From: Turbatrix aceti
Lineage: Eukaryota; Nematoda; Chromadorea; Rhabditida; Panagrolaimidae
Direction of reading: 5' to 3'
Assembly (NCBI GenBank): GCA_963969345.1
Contig: OZ017770.1
Span: forward strand, 10,596,180-10,660,179
Length of the DNA: 64,000 nucleotides
Position numbers and translations under genes: made by a program. How positions within the stretch are numbered: the first letter of the stretch is position 1; each line of letters starts with the position of its first letter. The notes under the pieces were generated by a model. It was not told where the DNA came from. It did no database searches and worked only from the letters and a program-made list of their open reading frames with translations. Below are positions 57,002 to 64,000 of this stretch, in pieces.

Positions 57002-57283
57002 CCGAAACCTCAACATATACCCGTCCGACTCAACGAGCAAGCCTTACCGTCTTCATTCCTCGATTTCGCCACCAATGCTAAAAGACAACCTCATAGATCA
57101 CTTGGATTTACTCGTTTAAACTCTTCTTCAAATTCAGAGAGGTCGACGAACGACGTGGAGAATGACGAAGTTTTCCTTCAAGCATGGGGCAGGACTAACC
57201 TCCACGACTTGCAATCTTGCACTAAACATCTCGGACGCGGCAAACCGACATTGGCAATCAGAGTCTCGTGCTTCGACTTCTAG
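57002..57283 (+). other. Unrecognised open frame (right copy)
   Basis: Same ATG-less 93-codon frame as 33787-34068. Confidence 0.2.
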
Positions 57284-57689
57284 CGCAAGCCCGTCCAAAC
57301 TCTAATGCTGTGGATCAACTTTCTTTGCTACGAGAGCTCAAAATTTGCACCTGACATTGCAACGGCGGGAAACATTGGAGCGGTCAAAAAACGTCGCACA
57401 GTGAACAGCGTCCGTCAGCAGCTCACGACAAGCGGAATCCTCAAAGCTTTGCGACACATTAGATTATTGGTCAAAGCACATCAAAGTCGAAACAAATGTT
57501 GCATTCAACAAAAAATAAGAGACAGAAAAATTCAGGTCAATGTGCTGCAAGAATCAGTCGAGCGTGATCTGATGTGAGTACGCAGAAAAGCTCAACAACA
57601 AATGACCAAGCCTGCCGTTCAGTCAGTTGTAAGACGTTGATAGAAAACAAAAAAACTACACCGAAAAGCACCCTGTACTAGCACGTGAT

Positions 57690-57837
57690 CTACAACATGA
57701 CTACAACTGATCAGCAAGGTTTTGTACGCGAATGGATTTTTTGTGTTGTTCGCATTCGCTTGTAGATTTTTGTTATTTTCGTTGTAATCATGAGTAAATC
57801 GGAAAAGTTTGTTTATCCAGTTGTAGTCATGTTGTAG
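57690..57837. repeat. 148-bp inverted-repeat element (right copy)
   Basis: Same 20-bp perfect arms as 34475-34622. Confidence 0.7.
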
Positions 57838-58491
57838 ACTACCTGCTGGTGTGGGACGATGAGTGAGCAACAAAAACAACTCGCCAATCGACGCAAACAG
57901 AAAGCGAAAATTCAAACGCAAATGCGAGCGCCTTTGAGAACATGACAGTTACGTTTTGAGAACATCACAGACAAGTTTCGCACTACTGCTCAAATTGGGG
58001 AGTATGTACTTTCTGCATGCCAGCATTTTGTAAAAGGCTTTGTTCTTCCTAGGCTTGTAAAAAAGCATTGTAAAAACACAAAAAAAAAGGGCAGTGGTTT
58101 TTTCGTCACACGGTCGATATTTTCAGACTGGCTTTTTTTCTGCATAGGTGGACATGATATTTTTACCGCGCTGAGCAAAAATGTCACAGAGACGGCCTTT
58201 TTTGTTCCGCTTACATTAGGTGTTCTTTCAGGCACCTGGTCCTCCTAGTAAATTTTCGTCGTCAACAAGAGACGACAACTAGACCGCTTTTCGTTGATAG
58301 GCAACAACGTCATTTCTGCAAATCACGGAAATGCAAAAAGTAATATTTGGTTGTGTGTAATTTGTTGGAAAAAACCACGAAGCGGACAACAAGCTGACTC
58401 TTCATCCTTGTAACTTATTGTATGTCCAAGGCGATTATTCTTTCATTTAAGAAATAAAAGAAAAAATAATTAGTTTGTAAGTTGACAGCAT

Positions 58492-58564
58492 GCCCGGTTA
58501 GCTCAGTCGGTAGAGCACCAGACTCTTAATCTGGCTGTCGCGGGTTCGAGCCCCGCATCGGGCT
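58492..58564 (+). tRNA. tRNA-Lys (CTT), right copy
   Basis: Identical to 35277-35349, full cloverleaf. Confidence 0.95.
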
Positions 58565-58909
58565 AATTTTTTTCATTTTATCTGAATTTTAAAATTGGAA
58601 ATTTATTTAAAATTTATTTTAAAATCAGAAGTAGTTTTATAAAAAACCCGCAATGTTTTTTTTGTCTTCTTTTTCAACAATTTACTTTTAAAAGCAACGA
58701 GAAATAGCAAGTGTTATGCTTTCTTGCCTCGCCCAGAAGCTAGCAAGTGAGGTGTTGAAAGAAAGTCTTGTAGTATTTATATCATAACTTATTCTCATGA
58801 CAACGTCAAAGTAAAAACCAGATGTCAAGCACAGTTACATCTGCTACTGGCAAACACATACAAGACGCATTTTCAAAATCCTCGTTATACTGCCGCAACA
58901 CAAACGTAA

Positions 58910-59981
58910 TGTCGCGAATTCTTCGCGAACGCGGTTCAACACCAACGCGAAATCTACATAACTCCAGCAATTTCTCTATATATACGTTGTTTTCCTTTCC
59001 TTTCACAAAGGACTCTTACTTCCTTACTCTTACCCTTACGTTTCTGTACGTACTGACAATAAATTCTTCCTACTGACTCTCGATTTCTCTGTGAAGCTTC
59101 CCTCGCGTGGCCCGTTCCGCTGTGGAACGGAGGGAAGTTCTCCACATTTGGTGCATCGGCGGTGATAGAATTTGGTGTAACGCCGGTTCTTCTACGAATC
59201 CAGGTACTACCACTGCACACAGATAGCAACCGCTGCCGAACAACTACGTCTACAAAACCGACGACGACGGTTCTTCCGACGTCCAACTACTTCGAGGATT
59301 TTATTGCGGACAACATCATACGGCGACAACAACTTACGAATCAGCGCAAATTTGTGAGTTCTTTTTTTCCGGGACGGTTCTTTCAACAGAATAAGACCCG
59401 TCACCGAGTCAACGCGCAATCCCGAGGCCCACGACGACTCGCACACAGAGTTACCATGGCCAAACTTCGCCAACAACGGCAGACAGCGAAGCGCTACCAG
59501 GCCCAGCAGAGGCCGAAGACGGCGTTCGTTTTTTTTGAGAAGCACTCGGGCAGGACAGCAGCTTCCGAACCCCGACGATCTCACCCCGCAGAAAGCCCAT
59601 TGAAGACAGCAATTCTCAATGGCACCCCTTCATTTCTCCCAGCCGTACCGCAACCCTCATCGTACTTCAGTCCTCGATCGCCCGGCCCCAGTGTCGCGAT
59701 GCGAAGCCAGACGCCAGATCCCCCCCGACTCGGCTGGCCGGCAGTGTCGCGAATTCTTCGCGAACGCGGTTCAACACCAACGCGAAATCTACATAACTCC
59801 AGCAATTTCTCTATATATACGTTGTTTTCCTTTCCTTTCACAAAGGACTCTTACTTCCTTACTCTTACCCTTACGTTTCTGTACGTACTGACAATAAATT
59901 CTTCCTACTGACTCTCGATTTCTCTGTGAAGCTTCCCTCGCGTGGCCCGTTCCGCTGTGGAACGGAGGGAAGTTCTCCACA
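58910..59981 (+). mobile_element. Non-autonomous LTR retrotransposon (right copy)
   Basis: LTRs at 58910-59146 and 59745-59981 with the same cgtaa duplication (58905-58909, 59982-59986) and the same tRNA-Gly primer site. The identical insertion point shows that it was copied with the segment. Confidence 0.9.
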
Positions 59982-59989
59982 CGTAATGT

Positions 59990-62900
59990 CAGAAGAATTT
60001 TGTTAAAAAAATGTAATTAAATTTGATCTAAATTTTACTCTTATTATAAACTACGTGTCACGCTTTAAATGATAAACAGGAAGATTATATGTAGATTTTT
60101 TTTCAAATTAAAAAGATCAAATTTTTGATAAATTTTTTAAACTCTATCAAAAGTTTGATAATTTTTTTGAAAATTTTGGACACAAATTTTTTTAATGTAT
60201 AAAAAAAATAAATTTATTAAAAGTTTTTAGTGCTCCGACCAGTCAGCAGGATAAAAATTGTTTTTTTATTACTTATCCCAGTACAAAGTATTGGTAAATT
60301 TTAGTATGAGTCCAAAAAATTTTACACAACTTAAAAAAAAAATCATGACCTTTCAAAATTTTCTAAAAAGTTTTTCAATACTTCGTTTGTCACCATTATT
60401 TTTAACATTTTCAAAAGTTTAAAATCAAATTTTTAACAAAATATTCTAATGTAAAGAAAATTTCACTTACAACTTTTTTATTTTAGATTATTAAACGGCT
60501 TGATTCGGATCTAAAGCATGTTTGTCTTTTGTCAAGCCATTCGAAAAGAGTTCATAAACCTTTTTTGTATTCATGCACCCACAAGAGACAAATAAGTGTG
60601 TCACAGCTTTTTTGTTTGTTATGCGATGACGACAGAAAGAATTAAATATTTTGGGCTTCGGCAAATTCTGATATAACGTTTGTCAGCAAAAAACAAGGCA
60701 CACCTCTTACAAAGACCATTTGTACATATTTGTAACAACTGTTAAAACATGTAATCGTAAAAATTGTTCAAAAAATAAAATTATCGATCTGATTCGACAT
60801 GCTACTACGAGGGCCCTGACACCGTACTCACACCGTATGTAAAAAAAATTCAATGTAATGTTTTAAATTCAAATTTTTTAGTAAAAAACAATATTTTAAG
60901 ACGCACTCTGTGAGCCGATTAAGAATCAAGGTGAAAGGCGCAAACCCTTTTACAACTTCAAATGTGGCCGAACAAAATAAAAAAAAATAATAAAAAATTT
61001 CAAAAGCGGGATTTTGGAGCTACAGCTTCTAAAAGATTTTCAATTCGCATCAAAAATACTAATTTTTGGTATCTGGGCACGAGAACTCGATTTGTGTATT
61101 CAGATTTTTTTTAAAACCTCCGACTTTTTTGAAATTATCGATTTAGGCTCCCCAAAACGTAAAAAAACCCTTTTTTTCGAAAGAATTGAAGCCGGCAGTC
61201 GCTGAATTTGAGGTAACCAATCAGGGGGTTGGAGTTAAGCTGTACAAATCATAGATGAATGCGTTGCCTTGACATATGTTATGGAAAACGCAAAACTAAA
61301 AAAAAATGCCTATGCAATCTGGTGCGGAAGCACCCTTCTTCGCACCTCTTACAAGAAAAGACGGTTTTCAATCAAACTACCATTTTCGATTTTTAGCTTG
61401 CGTTATTCCCATGGAAATTTTTGTGTGCTAATGCAAATAACTCACGAGAATGATTCGTTCAAGAATGATAGTAGCTCATTCTTACATGAATCATTCTCAC
61501 AGTTTTGCATCTTTCTAGATTTGGAAGGCAGGATAAGCGCAAAAAGGTTCTATCGCAAACGCGACCTGTTTTTCGCGCCTTTTTCGAGCTGAAAAAAGGT
61601 CATTGTCGACGAGCGCGCTAGGAACGAATAACAACATGATAGAGTGGAAACACTGCAGTCAAGTTGTAATTAAATTTTGTTAAAAAAATGACAATTTTTG
61701 TGGAAAAAAAGTAATTAACGACAAAATTTTGAAAAATTTTTAGATTGAAAAAAAATATATTTAGATGCAAAAGCCACCAACTCGATGATTTTGATTTTGC
61801 AAAGTTGCTCATCCTGCCTGCCAAAGATTTTAACTACTGCAAGTAGCTACAATTGAAGGCCCTTTCTTCGTACCAAAACGCACAGAAGGATGTAATTTAT
61901 TTTTTTAATTTAAACAAAATTGAAACACTTAGCACAAATAAAAAAAAATTACAAATTTCAAAAATAAAAAAAATTTCAAACTGGTAACAAAATTTTTAAA
62001 AATATACATACGATTAGTTGGACCTGAACGTCGAAAGGTGAACGTCGCTGACGGGTGCCAAGACGGAGATGCTGACGAGAAAGACGAAGAAGACGCCATC
62101 ATCCAGAAGAAAAGCACAAACGACTGCCGAGCGCGCGTTCAATGGCATCAACTGGCATTTGTGCAAATTTTGCTGACAACTTCCCATCCCTCCAGATCCA
62201 AAATGCTGCCTGCGTAGCAACTTCCCATCCCTCCAGATCCAAAAAGGTGCAACTCTCTGAGAACGTTCGTGCGCTTGGCGCGTGACACAATGCTTCCTAT
62301 GGAAATTTTTGTAAGCTAATGGAAATAACTCACGAGAATGATTCGTTCAAGAATGATAGTAGCTCATTCTTACATGAATCATTCTCACAGTTTTGCATCT
62401 TTCTAGATTTGGAAGGCAGGATAGCGCAAAAAGGTTCTATCGCAAACGCGACCTGTTTTTCGCGCCTTTTTCGAGCTGAAAAAAGGTCATTGTCGACGAG
62501 CGCGCTAGGAACGAGTAACAACATGATAGAGTGGAAACACTGCAGTCAAGTTGTAATTAAATTTTGTTAAAAAAATGTAATTAAATTTGATCTAAATTTT
62601 ACTCTTATTATAAACTACGTGTCACGCTTTAAATGATAAACAGGAAGATTATATGTAGATTTTTTTTCAAATTAAAAAGATCAAACTTTTGATAAATTTT
62701 TTAAACTCTATCAAAAGTTTGATAATTTTTCTGAAAATTTTGGTCACAAATTTTTTTAATGTATAAAAAAAAATAAATTTATTAAAAGTTTTTAGTGCTC
62801 CGACCAGTCAGCAGGATAAAAATTGTTTTTTTATTACTTATCCCAGTACAAAGTATTGGTAAATTTTAGTATAAATCCAAAAAAATTTACACAACTTAAA

Positions 62901-64000
62901 AAAAAATCATGACCTTTCAAAATTTTCTAAAAAGTTTTTCAATACTTCGTTTGTCACCATTATTTTTAACATTTTCTAAAGTTTAAAATCAAATTTTTAA
63001 CAAAATATTCTAATTTTTTTCCCATTTTTTTTCGAAAGCTTTGGAATCTGACTGAAAGCCGTAACCCAAATTTTTGTTATAGCTGTAATTTGAAGAAGGA
63101 GAATGAAAATAATCACTGAAGTAAATATTTTAAATGTACGAAAATGAGAAAAAATAAAGATTTGAATTCAGAGAATGACTATGATCAGTAGCGTGAATAT
63201 TTTACATTAAAATTTGACAATTTTTGTGGAAAAAAAGTAATTAACGACAAAATTTTAAAAAATTTTTAGATTGAAAAAAAATATATTTAGATGCAAAAGC
63301 CACCAACTCGATGATTTTGATTTTGCAAAGTTGCTCATCCTGCCTGCCAAAGATTTTAACTACTGCAAGTAGCTACAATTGAAGGCCCTTTCTTCGTACC
63401 AAAACGCACAGAAGGATGTAATTTATTTTTTTAATTTATACAAAATTGAAACATTTAGCACAAATAAAAAAAAATTACAAATTTCAAAAATAAAAAAAAT
63501 TTCAAACTTTTAACAAAATTTTTAAAAATATACATACGATTAGTTGGACCTGAACGTCGAAAGGTGAACGTCGCTGACGGGCGCCAAGACGGAGATGCTG
63601 ACGAGAAAGACGAAGAAGACGCCATCATCCAGAAGAAAAGCACAAACGACTGCCGAGCGCGCGTTCAATGGCATCAACTGGCATTTGTGCAAATTTTGCT
63701 GACAACTTCCCATACCTCCAGATCCAAAATGCTGCCTGCGTAGCAACTTCCCATCCCTCCAGATCCAAAAAGGTGCAACTCTCTGAGAACGTTCGTACGC
63801 TTGGCGCGTGACACAATGCTTCCTATGGAAATTTTTGTAAGCTAATGGAAATAACTCACGAGAATGATTCGTTCAAGAATGATAGTAGCTCATTCTTACA
63901 TGAATCATTCTCACAGTTTTGCATCTTTCTAGATTTGGAAGGCAGGATAGCGCAAAAAGGTTCTATCGCAAACGCGACCTGTTTTTCGCGCCTTTTTCGA
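59990..64000. repeat. Start of the array in the right copy
   Basis: Repeats 36775-40785: partial module, unique stretch (to about 61435) and stem-loops at 61446-61498, 62334-62386 and 63860-63912. The window ends inside the third module. Confidence 0.9.

Larger units (their letters stand above)
48271..64000. repeat. Right copy of the tandem segmental duplication, cut by window end
   Basis: It matches 25057-40785 throughout. Its far end is outside the window; a full period would run to about 71.47 kb. Confidence 0.95.

Overview
The window looks like nuclear DNA from an invertebrate animal, most likely a nematode. This rests on intron-rich genes with mostly 41-65 bp GT-AG introns and T-rich acceptors, an AT-rich intergenic background with long A/T runs, and animal gene families: a TNNI3K-type ankyrin-repeat kinase, an NRF-6-type acyltransferase, a divergent Na,K-ATPase-type alpha subunit, an aquaporin, a Ly6-like GPI protein and a secreted C-type-lectin-like protein. 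DIRS/PAT-like and RTE-like retroelements fit the same picture. No species can be named from the sequence alone.

Positions 1-23 kb are ordinary gene territory. They hold an internally deleted LINE (1.5 kb), a degenerate member of a small unknown gene family (2.8 kb), a four-exon lectin-like gene (4.5-5.8 kb), the five-exon NRF-6-like acyltransferase (minus, 6.3-8.5 kb) and LINE debris. A broken DIRS-like element fused to a PITH-domain gene fragment follows (10.5-11.8 kb). Then come the ten-exon TNNI3K-like kinase (minus, 12.7-16.2 kb), the aquaporin (17.5-19.1 kb) and the convergent Ly6-like gene (19.2-19.7 kb). Positions 20-23.1 kb hold no convincing gene, only TIR-bearing elements and diverged repeats.

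An intact P-type ATPase (23.7-27.0 kb) belongs to the Na,K-ATPase (P2C) family, but several cation-site residues are changed. From inside this gene onward the window is a huge tandem duplication. Sequence starting at 25057 is repeated almost base for base from 48271 to the window end, offset 23,214-23,215. The second copy therefore carries a 5'-truncated ATPase lacking the catalytic aspartate. Each copy contains two intact tRNAs (Val-TAC, Lys-CTT), a tRNA-Met-like pseudogene, LINE 3' ends with clear target-site duplications, a 1,072-bp non-autonomous LTR element, two related small open frames, and several perfect hairpins.

The right part of the first copy (38.5-48.3 kb) is a nested tandem array. 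A 5,008-bp unit is present twice. Inside each unit are about 1,526-bp subunits carrying a 53-nt stem-loop, and one stretch encoding a small two-exon coiled-coil protein. The duplication junction at 48257-48274 lies in this array and carries a 14-bp templated insertion typical of template switching. The array, its hairpins, the shared 5' cassette in front of two different minus-strand exons, and the twin compensated hairpins at 33.6 kb are the parts least explained by known families. Intron-exon structures given here were worked out by hand from splice signals, reading frame and family similarity remembered from training; no search was run.
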